A stretch of DNA of 64,000 bases from Bernardetia sp963719525 (GTDB taxonomy: Bacteria; Bacteroidota; Bacteroidia; Cytophagales; Bernardetiaceae). Below are positions 1-8,731 of the stretch, piece after piece. The number at the start of each line of letters is the position of its first letter. The stretch's first letter is position 1. The translations under genes and the position numbers were made by a program. The notes below the pieces were generated by a model that saw only the letters and a list, made by a program, of their open reading frames with translations, ran no database searches and had not been told where the DNA came from. Where the stretch lies: contig CAVRCG010000004.1 in assembly GCA_963719525.1 (NCBI GenBank), forward strand, positions 2,232,001 to 2,296,000, in the 5' to 3' direction.

Positions 1-331
1 CTAAATAAAAAATTTTGTCTTCTACATGAGGAGGAATTTTGACTCGTATCCATTTTGCGTGTTCTTCAAAACCCAAATTCAAGTATAGTGATTTTATAGG
101 AACAAAATCAGCGTTTAATTTTTCTACTTCATAGATAGAAATATTCTCAAAATTAGCTTTATGATTCAAATCCTTTAAAAGTTCTAAATGGATTCGTTCT
201 CCTTCTTGTTCTATATGTTTGTGTTCTTGAGGAACAGTATTTTGTGCATACAAAGGCATTAAATTTCCTATAAAAAAAAGGAAAGTTATAAACGGAAAAT
301 AAATAAAAAATTTGTTTTTAGGCTTTTGCAC
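1..331 (-). CDS. N-terminus of a 7TMR-DISM-type membrane sensor (partial)
   Basis: Only the N-terminal part lies in the window; the gene runs off the left edge. The translation has a hydrophobic export segment (about 20 residues, rich in F, I and L) ending in PLYAQ, then a globular part with the pattern SLYLNLGFEEHAKWIRVKI. That resembles the 7TMR-DISMED2 periplasmic sensor domain, which in Bacteroidota usually precedes seven membrane helices and a histidine kinase or guanylate cyclase output. The start is uncertain: a GTG at 331 keeps the whole signal peptide, while the first ATG (259) would cut it off. No output domain is visible, so the signalling type is unknown. It is divergent from recO, with about 180 bp of AT-rich spacer between them. 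Confidence 0.55.
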   Translation of the reverse strand, partial: MQKPKNKFFIYFPFITFLFFIGNLMPLYAQNTVPQEHKHIEQEGERIHLELLKDLNHKANFENISIYEVEKLNADFVPIKSLYLNLGFEEHAKWIRVKIPPHVEDKIFYL

Positions 332-513
332 AGAAGCAATACTAATTAATTGTGTGTTGTATATTTTTTTGAACGAAAACAGTAACTTTACGAAAAAACG
401 CTTTTTTTTCTCACAAAACAAAACGTAACTTACAAATATTACTAAATAGTTAGCAAACTGTTATTAAACTCTTACAAAATAAAGTAGAAAATTCAATTTA
501 TATTTTCATTTCT

Positions 514-1203
514 ATGTTATCAAAAACGCAAGGAATAGTTTTAGGATTTACAAGATATAGCGAAACTTCAATTATTTGCCGAATATTTACCAAAAAATTT
601 GGCTTAAATTCCTATATCATAAACGGAGTACGACAAAAAAGTAAGACTAGCGCACGTAAAATGGCTCTTTATCAACCTCTAACTATTTTAGATTTAGTAA
701 TTTACTACAAAGAAAACAAAGGATTATTACGCATTTCAGATTCTTCTATTGATCATCCTTTTAGAAGTCTTCCCTTCGAACCCAAAAAATCTAGTATTGC
801 TTTATTTTTAACAGAAATTCTTAGAAAAGCTCTACAAGAAGAAGGCGCAAACGAAGAATTGTTTGATTTTCTAATCAAGAGTATGATTTTTTTGGATAAT
901 GTAGAAACAGAATACGAAAATTTCCACGTTCAGTTTATGTTAAAATTAATTCCTTTTTTAGGTTTTGGGACAAATTCGGCAGAAGAATATTTTGAATTAG
1001 AAAAACCACAATTTGAAGTCAATAAAATGACGACCGACTACATCAATGCACTTATGAAGTTAGAATATAGTGATTATTTACCGATGACTGGAAAAATGAG
1101 AAGTATGTTTTTATATTGGATTTTGGCTTTTTATAGAAAACATGTAGAAGATTTTGGGTTTGTGCGCTCGCTTACAGTTCTGAAAGAAATATTTGAAGAA
1201 TGA
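514..1203 (+). CDS. recO: DNA repair protein RecO
   Basis: RecO is the recombination mediator of the RecFOR pathway; it helps load RecA onto SSB-coated single-stranded DNA. The 229-residue product begins with the family's typical N-terminal OB fold (LSKTQGIVLGFTRYSETSII, then FGLNSYIINGVRQKSK) and continues with the all-helical C-terminal domain. Length matches Bacteroidota RecO proteins. The start is the first ATG, preceded by an AT-rich stretch without a Shine-Dalgarno sequence, as usual for this phylum. It stands alone: the upstream gene is divergent, and downstream lies a repeat-filled spacer. No zinc-finger cysteines are visible; these are often absent in this phylum. Confidence 0.93.
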   Translation: MLSKTQGIVLGFTRYSETSIICRIFTKKFGLNSYIINGVRQKSKTSARKMALYQPLTILDLVIYYKENKGLLRISDSSIDHPFRSLPFEPKKSSIALFLTEILRKALQEEGANEELFDFLIKSMIFLDNVETEYENFHVQFMLKLIPFLGFGTNSAEEYFELEKPQFEVNKMTTDYINALMKLEYSDYLPMTGKMRSMFLYWILAFYRKHVEDFGFVRSLTVLKEIFEE

Positions 1204-1330
1204 AAAGTGGCGAGGGGCGAGAGAGAAATGATTTGGGGCGAGGGGCGAGAGATTGGGGAATTTCAATTTCATTCCTCTGTGTTCTCTGTAACTCTGTGTT
1301 TGATAAAGTATTTTCAGTAATTCGTAATTT

Positions 1331-1669
1331 GCATTTACTTCTAAAATCTAACTTCATACTTTATTTTCATTTACTTCTTAATTCTGACTTCTAACTTCAT
1401 ACTTTATTTTCATTTACTTCTTAATTCTGACTTCTAACTTCATACTTTATTTTCATTTACTTCTTAATTCTGACTTCTAACTTCATACTTTATTTTCATT
1501 TACTTCTTAATTCTGACTTCTAACTTCATACTTTATTTTCATTTACTTCTTAATTCTGACTTCTAACTTCATACTTTATTTTCATTTACTTCTTAATTCT
1601 GACTTCTAACTTTATACTTTATTTTCATTTACTTCTTAATTCTGACTTCTAACTTCATACTTTATTTAT
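1331..1669. repeat. Tandem array of a 43-bp repeat
   Basis: Six near-identical 43-bp units begin at 1381, 1424, 1467, 1510, 1553 and 1596, with a partial unit at each end. Each unit starts ATTCTGACTTCTAACTT and ends TTTACTTCTTA; the unit at 1596 has one changed base (TTTATAC for TTCATAC). The array ends flush against the ATG of the gene at 1670, so it forms that gene's whole 5' leader. A related array with the same 43-bp period lies at 16090-16312. Just upstream (1205-1255) is a locally GC-rich doublet of GGCGAGGGGCGAGAGA. Confidence 0.95.
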
Positions 1670-2686
1670 ATGACTTTGATTAAAAAGAAAAAAACAATTT
1701 ATCCTATCAACGAGCCTTTACGCAAGTATTTGGTAGAATATAAAAAAGAAATAGACATTCCTGTGGCTTATTCTGACCTTACACGTTTTACAAGTTCGAT
1801 AAATTTGTACGACAAAAAAGGCGAAGATACATTATGGCTAACTGTTTTTTATGCTTCGGAAGATATGCGAGAAATTTATAATGGACTAAAGAAAATCTAT
1901 GCGATGCTTAAAGCAGATGGCGACCTTTCTGTTATGGAACATTTGTATATCGATAGAGTAGATTTGTGTTCGTATGGAAATACAAAGCCGTTTCGTGTCC
2001 GAATTGTAAATCAAATAAACGATAATTTTGATTATTATTACATCAAACAAGCCGATGCTTCTCGTGTCTATGGGTTGGAATTGAAAGATATGATTTCGCC
2101 AAACAGAATAAACTATCTCGTTCATAAACAGACACTTATAGAAGAACACATTGCAGGAATACCGGGGTATCAATTTATTAGAGAAGGATTAAAAGATCCA
2201 GAATTAAACAGGATTCGATTAGCAAAAGAGTTTGTAAAGTTCAATGAGCGTTGTTTTGTTCGTCTTTTGGGAGATATGCACTCTAATAATTTTGTGATTG
2301 ATATTACACCTGATTTTGAGGAAGTGCATTACAGGATTCGTGCAATAGATTTTGACCAGCAGTCTTTCGAAGGACGCAGAATTGTCTATATGCCACAATA
2401 TTTTAAAGAAAATAATCCTATTATTCAGTTGGGAATTGATATGATGACACCAAAAACAGTTCAGCAATATCAAAAAGAAGAGCGTTCACTAATGGCACAA
2501 CGCATAAAAGCATCTCTACATTCGGTAAAAGATTTGTTGAAAGCGATGCGAAAAGAACCTATTTCTCCAAAAGAAAATGTAGTTCAGCTTAGAGAAGAAT
2601 TAGCCGATTTTTATAAAAATGATAAATTTATGAAAGCGAGGAATATGGGAAGTGTTTTACAGACTAGTTTGGAAATGCTTTTTTAG
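1670..2686 (+). CDS. Kinase-fold (aminoglycoside phosphotransferase-like) protein, function unknown
   Basis: A 338-residue cytosolic protein without signal peptide or membrane segments. Near residues 200-235 it has LLGDMHSNNFVID followed after about 15 residues by RAIDFDQQSFEGR. This matches the catalytic loop (HxDxHxxN type) and the metal-binding IDFD motif of the aminoglycoside phosphotransferase/HipA/choline kinase superfamily, so a phosphotransfer role on a small molecule or protein is plausible. The N-terminal half shows no glycine loop I can recognise, and the HGD motif is changed to LGD, so activity is not assured. The start codon directly follows the 43-bp tandem array. The next gene starts 24 bp downstream, so the two may be co-transcribed. 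Confidence 0.6.
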   Translation: MTLIKKKKTIYPINEPLRKYLVEYKKEIDIPVAYSDLTRFTSSINLYDKKGEDTLWLTVFYASEDMREIYNGLKKIYAMLKADGDLSVMEHLYIDRVDLCSYGNTKPFRVRIVNQINDNFDYYYIKQADASRVYGLELKDMISPNRINYLVHKQTLIEEHIAGIPGYQFIREGLKDPELNRIRLAKEFVKFNERCFVRLLGDMHSNNFVIDITPDFEEVHYRIRAIDFDQQSFEGRRIVYMPQYFKENNPIIQLGIDMMTPKTVQQYQKEERSLMAQRIKASLHSVKDLLKAMRKEPISPKENVVQLREELADFYKNDKFMKARNMGSVLQTSLEMLF

Positions 2687-2710
2687 ATTACACCATTAAA
2701 ATTTAAAATT

Positions 2711-4123
2711 ATGTTCTTAATCCGTATCATTTTATTCATTTCGTTTTTATGTATTTTTGGTTTTGTGTTAGCTAATGGAGGACCTATTGATGGAAGTAGA
2801 TTCAAAAAAACTGTAAATATTAGATTACTACAAAATGCTGATATTGAGCTTTTAAAAGAAGATTTATTTATAAAAGTAGTCGATGACACAACTTATATAG
2901 AAGTACATTATTTTCTTAAAAATAAAGGAAAAACGCAGAAAGTACATTATGGTTTTCCGATTGATTTATATGATGGAACTTGGGGTGCAGACGATTATGG
3001 AGTTCCATTTGAGATTATTCCTTACTATGATTTTAGAAAATATGTACCTTATTTTGAGCCTTATTTGAATGGAGAGAAAAAAGAGATTATATTTTGGAAA
3101 CAAGAAGAAGCATATACAGCAAATATTTATAATGAGGCTTATTTATCTGAAAACAACATAGAAAATAACGTTTCAGTAGATAGATTATGGTATGTTTTAA
3201 AATTAGATTTTCAGAAAGATAGCACACAAGAATTAATTATAAAATATGCAGTTTTAAACAGAAAAAGAGGAAGTCAAGGAGGAGAAATGGGATTTGTTCC
3301 TACTACTACAAAGCGTTATTTTGTATATGATTTATTTCCTTCAAGCAGTTGGTCAAATGGAATTGTAGGAAAATTTTCTCTCAAATTTGATTTATCAGAC
3401 CTCAAAAAACATGATTGTGAATATAAAATAGAAGGATTAAAAAATCTTACTGAAAATGAAAATGAAATTTATAGTTTTGAACAAACAGATTTTGATTTAA
3501 AAAAGCGTTCTTATATTGGAGTTACTTATGATAATACTAGAAGATTTGTAGGTAGATTTTGGAAAAAACATAATGGTGTGGCAGCAATAGATTCTATAGC
3601 TTCATCTGCTCCAAATGCAAATTATTTGATAGATAATGACCCAAATACAGTTTGGAAAGGAAAAGAAGGAGATTGGATAAAAATTTTTACTAAGAAGAAG
3701 TTTGTCAGAAACGATAGATATTATATTCTTCCTAAAGGTGTTGTTTTTTTAAATGGCGATTATTCTTCCAGAGAAGCATTTGAAGAAAATGGAAAAATAA
3801 AATCTATATACATGAAAGCAAATAATATACAGATAAAAGAACCAAATAGGTTTTTAAAAAATGATACATTACGTATTCATCGTAAGTTACTTCGTTTACC
3901 TACTTCGCATTATTTTTTAGAGGGAAATGATATTTATGAAGTCTTAGAAAGTCCAACTCAATATAGCTTCTTTTATCTCTTTATGTATAATAATTCTTCA
4001 AGTATAAAATCTGATACGTTTTTTGAAGTAATAGAAATTAAATTAGTAAAATCTACTCAAGCGACAAAAGAAATATCTATTTCAGATTTGTATGTTTTGG
4101 GAGGATTAATGTTTACAAAATAA
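2711..4123 (+). CDS. Secreted protein with a discoidin-like C-terminal region
   Basis: A 470-residue exported protein. Residues 1-21 form a clear signal peptide (hydrophobic core IRIILFISFLCIFGFVLA, then NGG). Residues 30-290 are beta-rich and resemble DUF4424-type secreted proteins. Residues about 300-460 contain NYLIDNDPNTVWKGKEGDWI, which is the typical opening of discoidin / NADase-type glycan-binding domains (the expected set of conserved D, P and W is present), and the protein ends with the matching terminal strand ISISDLYVLGG. It probably acts in the periplasm or at the cell surface as a carbohydrate- or ligand-binding protein. It follows the kinase-like gene by 24 bp. The assignment rests on motif resemblance only. 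Confidence 0.55.
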   Translation: MFLIRIILFISFLCIFGFVLANGGPIDGSRFKKTVNIRLLQNADIELLKEDLFIKVVDDTTYIEVHYFLKNKGKTQKVHYGFPIDLYDGTWGADDYGVPFEIIPYYDFRKYVPYFEPYLNGEKKEIIFWKQEEAYTANIYNEAYLSENNIENNVSVDRLWYVLKLDFQKDSTQELIIKYAVLNRKRGSQGGEMGFVPTTTKRYFVYDLFPSSSWSNGIVGKFSLKFDLSDLKKHDCEYKIEGLKNLTENENEIYSFEQTDFDLKKRSYIGVTYDNTRRFVGRFWKKHNGVAAIDSIASSAPNANYLIDNDPNTVWKGKEGDWIKIFTKKKFVRNDRYYILPKGVVFLNGDYSSREAFEENGKIKSIYMKANNIQIKEPNRFLKNDTLRIHRKLLRLPTSHYFLEGNDIYEVLESPTQYSFFYLFMYNNSSSIKSDTFFEVIEIKLVKSTQATKEISISDLYVLGGLMFTK

Positions 4124-4259
4124 TTTCATTTCTATATTGTTAATCTTTGGTTTCAATAAAATCAAAACCAACTTTTCTAAGAAAAAATCGTATTCATAAG
4201 TAATTAGTATGTCTCGTACTGAAATAGCGTTACAGGTTTTTAGATAAATTTTGTATGAA

Positions 4260-5105
4260 TCAGACGGTTTCTAAACTGTCTGATTTTTCTTTTTTATAGG
4301 TTCTTATTTGAATGTTTTCTTCTTTATGGGTTTGCTCTGGTGTCTGCAAATGTAGAGAAAAATGTGGTCTTTCTTGATTATATATTTGGACACTTTGTTT
4401 TACCATTTTTTTCATCCATTCTAAATAAGAGTGTTGAGATTCTAATAAAAATTCTTGTTTTAAGATTCCATTTACACGCTCTGCTACTGCATTTTCATAG
4501 GGGTCATAACATTCTGTCATACTACAACCAATACGATTCTTAGTGAGCAGCGTTTGATATTCATCACTACAATATTGAACCCCTCTATCCGAATGATGAA
4601 TTAATTCTCGTAAAGGATAGTTTCTTTTTTTCAAAGCCATTTTCAAAGCATTTGAACAACCAACTGTCTCTAAGCTGTTAGAAACATCATAGCCAACAAT
4701 TTTCTTTGAATACGCATCAGTAACCAAAGCTAAATACATTGGATTTTCTCTCGTCCCAATATAAGTAATATCGCTTACCCAAACATGTTCTGCTCGCTCT
4801 ATTTTTAATTTTTCTATCAAATTTTTATGTTTTTTAAAACGATGATAGGAATTAGTAGTAACGTGATAACTGCGTTTAGGATAGATGAGACGCTGATTAG
4901 TTCTCAAAATAAGAAATAATTTATCTCTACCCACACCAAGTTCTTTTAAAGAGTCTTTAAGAAGATGATAGAGTTTAAGACCCCCAATTTTTGGCATTCG
5001 TTTTCTTTTTTCGTCCACTAATGCTAAAACTTTCTCAGCTACTCCGTTTCGTAATTCAACACGCCAAATAGAACGATAATACGCCTGTCTAGTTATCCCA
5101 AGCAA
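4260..5105 (-). CDS. IS3-family transposase OrfB (DDE integrase domain)
   Basis: The catalytic half of the IS3 transposase. After an HTH_21-like helical stretch (RQAYYRSIWR...GGLKLYHLLKDSL) comes the integrase core with the catalytic triad visible: D in VWVSDITYI, D in IHHSDRGVQY and E in ENAVAERVNG. The listed start at 5105 is only a TTG. The frame stays open upstream to the slippery heptamer in orfA, giving a bridge beginning KLQSQVIDSF. The working protein is therefore expected to be the OrfAB fusion made by -1 frameshifting, not a separately initiated OrfB. Confidence 0.95.
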   Translation of the reverse strand: MLGITRQAYYRSIWRVELRNGVAEKVLALVDEKRKRMPKIGGLKLYHLLKDSLKELGVGRDKLFLILRTNQRLIYPKRSYHVTTNSYHRFKKHKNLIEKLKIERAEHVWVSDITYIGTRENPMYLALVTDAYSKKIVGYDVSNSLETVGCSNALKMALKKRNYPLRELIHHSDRGVQYCSDEYQTLLTKNRIGCSMTECYDPYENAVAERVNGILKQEFLLESQHSYLEWMKKMVKQSVQIYNQERPHFSLHLQTPEQTHKEENIQIRTYKKEKSDSLETV

Positions 5106-5155
5106 TTCACAGGTATTGCCAATGCTAGTTTTATTTTCTTCTCTAAAAGAATCAA

Positions 5156-5542
5156 TTACTTGGGATTGGAGTTTTTTCGTATCGGAATTTTATATTCTTT
5201 TTCTGCCAAATCAATCATCATATCAAACAAAATTACTTTTTTATCTGTATTAGATAATTCTTTTTCTAAGGCTAACTTTTGTTTTTTGAGTAAACGATTT
5301 TCTTGTTCTAACTCTAATAAACGTTGTTCTGCTGTTTTCATAACCTTCTTTTTTACTTTGTAATGAGGATCAAAATTACCATACTTTTCAAGCCATTTTA
5401 CAACAGTTCCACGAGATTGAACTCCATAGTTACGTTGAGCTTGACTAACTGTAAAAACTCCATCTTCGATCTCTCGGACGACTTGAAGTTTGAACTGCAT
5501 CGTATAATCTTTTTGAGTTCGTTTTACATAATTACGTTCCAT
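5156..5542 (-). CDS. IS3-family transposase OrfA (HTH, leucine zipper)
   Basis: A 128-residue DNA-binding subunit. It has a helix-turn-helix (YTMQFKLQVVREIEDGVFTV through RGTVVKWLEKYG) followed by a coiled-coil/leucine zipper region (QRLLELEQENRLLKKQKLAL). OrfA of IS3 elements binds the terminal repeats and multimerises with OrfAB. Near its 3' end, CGA AAA AAC forms a classical A_AAA_AAC slippery site, after which zero-frame translation stops within a few codons. The upstream terminal repeat lies 39 bp away from its ATG. Confidence 0.93.
   Translation of the reverse strand: MERNYVKRTQKDYTMQFKLQVVREIEDGVFTVSQAQRNYGVQSRGTVVKWLEKYGNFDPHYKVKKKVMKTAEQRLLELEQENRLLKKQKLALEKELSNTDKKVILFDMMIDLAEKEYKIPIRKNSNPK
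5171..5177 (-). other. Programmed -1 frameshift heptamer A_AAA_AAC (OrfA to OrfAB)
   Basis: In the orfA frame the codons read CGA AAA AAC. Slipping back one base at this X_XXY_YYZ heptamer joins orfA to the open orfB frame, which has no stop between the heptamer and the OrfB catalytic core. This is the standard expression control of IS3 elements: the fusion ratio limits transposition. Confidence 0.85.
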
Positions 5543-5606
5543 AATTAAATTAATTGTGTAACGCTATGTTAGGATGGGACAGTAAATCAAATAAAAAAGA
5601 GTAATT

Positions 5607-5834
5607 ATGAGAACTATAACTTTATCATTGCCAGAAAATATAGACTTAGAAAATAAAGAAATAATGATGATACTCGCAGCTAGTTTGTATGAAAAAAGCA
5701 AACTTTCTTTGGGACAAGCTGCCGATTTAGCAGGTATAAGCAAACGTAACTTTATAGAAAGTTTAGGGAATTATGGCGTTTCTATATTTAATTTTCCAGC
5801 TTCTGAACTAACTGATGATGTCAAGAATATATAA
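5607..5834 (+). CDS. UPF0175 family small protein (VapB/antitoxin-like), orphan
   Basis: A 75-residue protein with the UPF0175 core: an acidic N-terminus, then AASLYEKSKLSLGQAADLAG and ISKRNFIESLGNYGVSIFNF. The family is a small helix-turn-helix-like group; members are often encoded beside PIN-domain proteins and are regarded as antitoxin-like. Here no PIN or other toxin gene follows: a strong terminator and a convergent gene lie immediately downstream. The IS3 element ends 25 bp before the ATG, so any native promoter was separated from it and expression may now depend on outward reading from the IS. Confidence 0.8.
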   Translation: MRTITLSLPENIDLENKEIMMILAASLYEKSKLSLGQAADLAGISKRNFIESLGNYGVSIFNFPASELTDDVKNI

Positions 5835-5857
5835 TTTCAAGCATAATAAAATAAAAA

Positions 5858-5897
5858 AAATACCCTAATTTACTTTTTACAATAAATTAGGGTATTT
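5858..5897. terminator. Bidirectional intrinsic terminator
   Basis: A perfect 15-bp stem (AAATACCCTAATTTA at 5858-5872 and its complement at 5883-5897) with a 10-nt loop, bounded by A- and T-rich tracts on both sides. It lies between the convergent UPF0175 gene and the gene at 5902-6417, so it can serve both. Confidence 0.9.
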
Positions 5898-5901
5898 TTA
5901 A

Positions 5902-6417
5902 TTACACTCTACCAGCAAGTTGATTTTGATTATTGAGCTGATTATTAATAATAGTACACCATTTATTAACGAATGGAATTTCTCCATTCAATCGATGCGA
6001 ATTATTCATATTAAAAAACTCTATCAACTGTTCTATTTTGCTCTGACTAAGAGGAATAAAACTCAATTCTAGTTTGTCAATTATTTTATAATTACCTTTT
6101 GCATTCGTTAATGTTTTGTGCGAAGTGACAACTTTACAACTCTGAATGTCGGCAATATCAATACAATGTGAAATTTCATTGTTCTTCTCTTTGGTATAGA
6201 AAAAGACATTATTTTTCGTTCTGTCTATTCCAATAATTAGATTTTCACAAATTTCATAGTCATCTATTTGTCCGTTTTGTTGTGCTGCAACGGTTTTCAA
6301 AGATTGAAGCAAATTATTTTCTTTCTTTTTTCTTTTTTTATAATCGAAAAAAAAAGGTATCATCAAAAGAATTAATGACAAAACACCAATTATAGCAGCT
6401 CCCCAATTTAGTTCCAT
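5902..6417 (-). CDS. Hypothetical single-pass membrane protein
   Basis: A 171-residue protein I do not recognise. Residues 7-27 form one membrane helix (AAIIGVLSLILLMIPFFF) followed by a very basic stretch (DYKKRKKKEN), consistent with an N-out, C-in anchor. The rest is a soluble domain with alternating beta-type segments (NLIIGIDRTKNNVFFYTKEK) that might be PH-like, but this is only an impression. The start is the ATG at 6417. It shares a bidirectional terminator with the UPF0175 gene. The roughly 240 bp upstream contain no gene that I can support. Confidence 0.6.
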   Translation of the reverse strand: MELNWGAAIIGVLSLILLMIPFFFDYKKRKKKENNLLQSLKTVAAQQNGQIDDYEICENLIIGIDRTKNNVFFYTKEKNNEISHCIDIADIQSCKVVTSHKTLTNAKGNYKIIDKLELSFIPLSQSKIEQLIEFFNMNNSHRLNGEIPFVNKWCTIINNQLNNQNQLAGRV

Positions 6418-6660
6418 CTTTATTTTTATTTAAAATTCATTATTTTTTTTATTAGAATGATAATGTAAATAATAAAATTACCAACGAGAAAATACAAAAC
6501 AATTCTTTCATAAGCCAAAAAAGCTACAAAAAAGAAGAGAAGAGATTAAATTGAATAATATGAATTGTAGTTGTAATAAAATTTACAAAATCTGGTAAGT
6601 TTGAAAGTCAATTCTCAATTCGTTGTAATTGATGATAAAATTGACTACTTAAAAAATGAA

Positions 6661-7080
6661 TTACCAAAAATAATGAGAGGGAAAAATAATGTCTTTTTTC
6701 CGATATAAAATCAGAAAATTTGTAGAAAAACGAGCATATTGAGAAAATTCACTTTCAATTAACTGTTCTTTCGCCTTGCGTACTATCCAAAATTGATTGA
6801 TTACACTTTTTAGAGTTACGACAGAAAAAGTAGTAACTTCATTTACCGAACTTAACGTTTGTGGAGAATCGGAAAGAGAATAATTTGAAGAATGAGCTAA
6901 CGAATAACTTAGAGAGTAAGTTAAAGAATTATCCTTCAGACTATTCGAATACGCTTGATTTTTAGTGTTTTTTTCATTCTCTATACCGTAATCAAGTATA
7001 GACTTAGCAAAATGAGTTATTGCAAAGCTATAAATTACCAGTAAAAGTAATGCTACCAAAATTCTATACGTACTCTTCAT
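6661..7080 (-). CDS. Small exported hypothetical protein with a Ser-rich segment
   Basis: I chose the ATG at 7080, giving 139 residues that begin MKSTYRILVALLLLVIYSFA, a convincing signal peptide or membrane anchor. A longer frame from 7158 would bury this segment. A low-complexity stretch follows (NSLTYSLSYSLAHSSNYSLS), with roughly alternating Ser, Leu and Tyr, and the protein ends in a basic, aromatic tail (RKKDIIFPSHYFW). No family is recognised. A promoter-like -33/-7 pair lies about 75 bp upstream of the chosen start, which supports it. Confidence 0.4.
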   Translation of the reverse strand: MKSTYRILVALLLLVIYSFAITHFAKSILDYGIENEKNTKNQAYSNSLKDNSLTYSLSYSLAHSSNYSLSDSPQTLSSVNEVTTFSVVTLKSVINQFWIVRKAKEQLIESEFSQYARFSTNFLILYRKKDIIFPSHYFW

Positions 7081-7154
7081 CTGTACAGGTAGAAAGTGAA
7101 AAAAATATTCGTTTTTGAAATATTCCGTAAATGTAAATAAAAAAATCAGATAAA

Positions 7155-7186
7155 GCAAAAATTATTTTTAAAATTATGCTTGCAAA
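7155..7186 (-). promoter_or_regulatory. Candidate Bacteroidota-type promoter
   Basis: Read on the minus strand: TTTG (7186-7183), an 18-nt spacer, then TAATTTTTG (from 7164), one base longer than the TAnnTTTG -7 consensus. It would drive the small exported protein starting at 7080. Confidence 0.35.
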
Positions 7187-7460
7187 ACAGTTAAAGAATA
7201 AGAAAATACTAAACAAACTTTCAATTTAATTTGAAAATTACTTTAAAATACCTTTTTTTTACGTAAATTTATAAAATATGACTAAAATCATAGATAGACT
7301 TTTAAATTAAGGCTAAATTTGTGTATTATAGAAAATTACTTATTTAGACTAATTAAAAATTACTTATCCAATAATATAACAATTAGGATAAACAAAAGGT
7401 AAATATATCAGAAAATAATAGAAATAAACCCACTTTACAGCAATCCTTATAGTACCCTTT

Positions 7461-8658
7461 ATGGAAAACCTACTGAAAGAAAAGACAATTCAGAAAGAAT
7501 ACAGTCAAAAAAAGACTCCTCAAATCAAAAATAATAGTCAAACTCAAAAAAACCTTGAACTCAAAAAAGCTCCTCGCTTTGATAACAGAGAACAAAATGA
7601 GTTCTTTAAAACGCTTACTCAACGAGTAAACAGTTATTTTAAAGACAATAATATTTCGAAAGATGCTAATACAGCAATGGTCTTGAAAAGTCTTTTTCAT
7701 GCTACACTTTGGATTGGCTCGTATTGCCTGCTTATTTTTGGTGGATTTAGTGTAGAAATCAATTACTTGCTTTGGGCAGTTTTAGGATTTTCAATTGCTA
7801 TGGTTTCCGTTAATATTGCTCACGATGCCATTCACGGTGCTTATTCAAAACACAAGTGGGTAAACGATTTGCTTTCTCATACCTTTAATTTTAATGGTGC
7901 TAGTGCGTATATGTGGAACAAAATGCACAATCAAGCGCATCATACTTATACCAACATAGACGGACACGATGAAGATATTTCGCCTGTTCCGATTGTTCGG
8001 CTTTCTTCAGAAGCTCCTTTGTGGTCTATTCATCGCTATCAACATATTTATTCGTTCTTTTTATATACATTGAGTACGTTTTCTTGGGTTTTTATGAAGG
8101 ACTATAAGAAGTTTTTTGCCAATGAAGTAGGAAATTATAATGGAGCAAAACATCCTAAAAAGGAATATTTTTTATTGTTCTTTTACAAATTCATTAATTA
8201 TACTTTGTTTTTAATAATTCCTCTTATTGTTTTACCTCACGGTTATTTGAATACAATTTTAGGGTTTTTATTAATGCATGCAGTAAGTGGTTTTTTCTTA
8301 GCCGTTATTTTTATGTTGGCTCACGTAGTAGAAGAAGCCCATTTTTTCTTACCCAATGAAGAGGGAAGTATGGAAAATTCTTGGGCAGTTCATCAGCTTT
8401 ATACAACGGCTAACTTCTCGAACAGAAAGCAAATTTATGGCTTTTATTACAGGTGGATTGAATCAGCAAGTAGAACATCATTTGTTTCCAAATATTTGTA
8501 GTACGCATTATCCAGCACTTTCTAAAATTGTAAAGGAAACGGCACACGAATACGGACATCCTTATTTAACGGCAGATTTTCCTGTTGCTCTTGCTTCTCA
8601 TGTTCGTTTTTTGAAAAAAATGGGTAGAGAAGAAAGACCTGTTATGCACCAGAATTAA
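7461..8658 (+). pseudogene. Membrane fatty acid desaturase (frame interrupted by one extra base)
   Basis: An acyl-lipid/acyl-CoA desaturase of the linoleoyl-CoA desaturase type: a di-iron membrane enzyme that introduces double bonds into fatty acids. All three histidine boxes can be read: HDAIH and HNQAHH in the first frame, and QQVEHH only in the second. The first frame stops at 8501, before the third box. The continuation (TESKFMAFITGGLNQQVEHH) is in the +1 frame. Removing one A at 8421-8422 (TTCTCGAACAG to TTCTCGACAG) restores an uninterrupted protein of about 398 residues reading NFSTESKF. Several hydrophobic membrane segments flank the boxes. The N-terminus has an unusual hydrophilic, Lys/Gln-rich stretch of about 45 residues. 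Either a true frameshift or a sequence error. Confidence 0.88.
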
Positions 8659-8689
8659 GAATTTTATTTAGAATTAGAAAATAAAAAAC

Positions 8690-8731
8690 AAGGGATTTGA
8701 TTTAATTTAATTTATCAAGTCCCTTTTTTTG
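8690..8731 (+). terminator. Intrinsic terminator after the desaturase
   Basis: The stem AAGGGATTTGAT (8690-8701) pairs with ATCAAGTCCCTT (8714-8725) with one G-U/mismatch position, followed by a run of T. Confidence 0.8.

Larger units (their letters stand above)
4210..5581. mobile_element. Complete IS3-family insertion sequence
   Basis: A 1,372-bp element with 25-bp imperfect terminal inverted repeats. The left end reads TGTCTCGTACTGAAATAGCG and the right end, reversed, TGTCCCATCCTAACATAGCG; both continue TTACA. It is flanked by a 3-bp direct repeat GTA (4207-4209 and 5582-5584), the usual duplication size for IS3. It carries orfA and orfB on the minus strand with an A-AAA-AAC slippery site between them. 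Both frames are intact, so it may be active. It sits 25 bp upstream of the ATG of the UPF0175 gene, separating that gene from its original upstream region. Confidence 0.95.

Noticed and set aside
1200..1394. Small open frame after recO on the + strand
   Set aside because: It is formed by the GGCGAGGGGCGAGAGA patch and the start of the 43-bp array; the translation is low-complexity and resembles no protein.
1331..1669. The 43-bp array as a CRISPR array
   Set aside because: Units are directly adjacent and identical throughout; there are no variable spacers and no cas genes nearby.
5160..5548. Plus-strand frames opposite the IS3 orfA
   Set aside because: They are antisense shadows of a clear transposase gene, with no motif or start context of their own.
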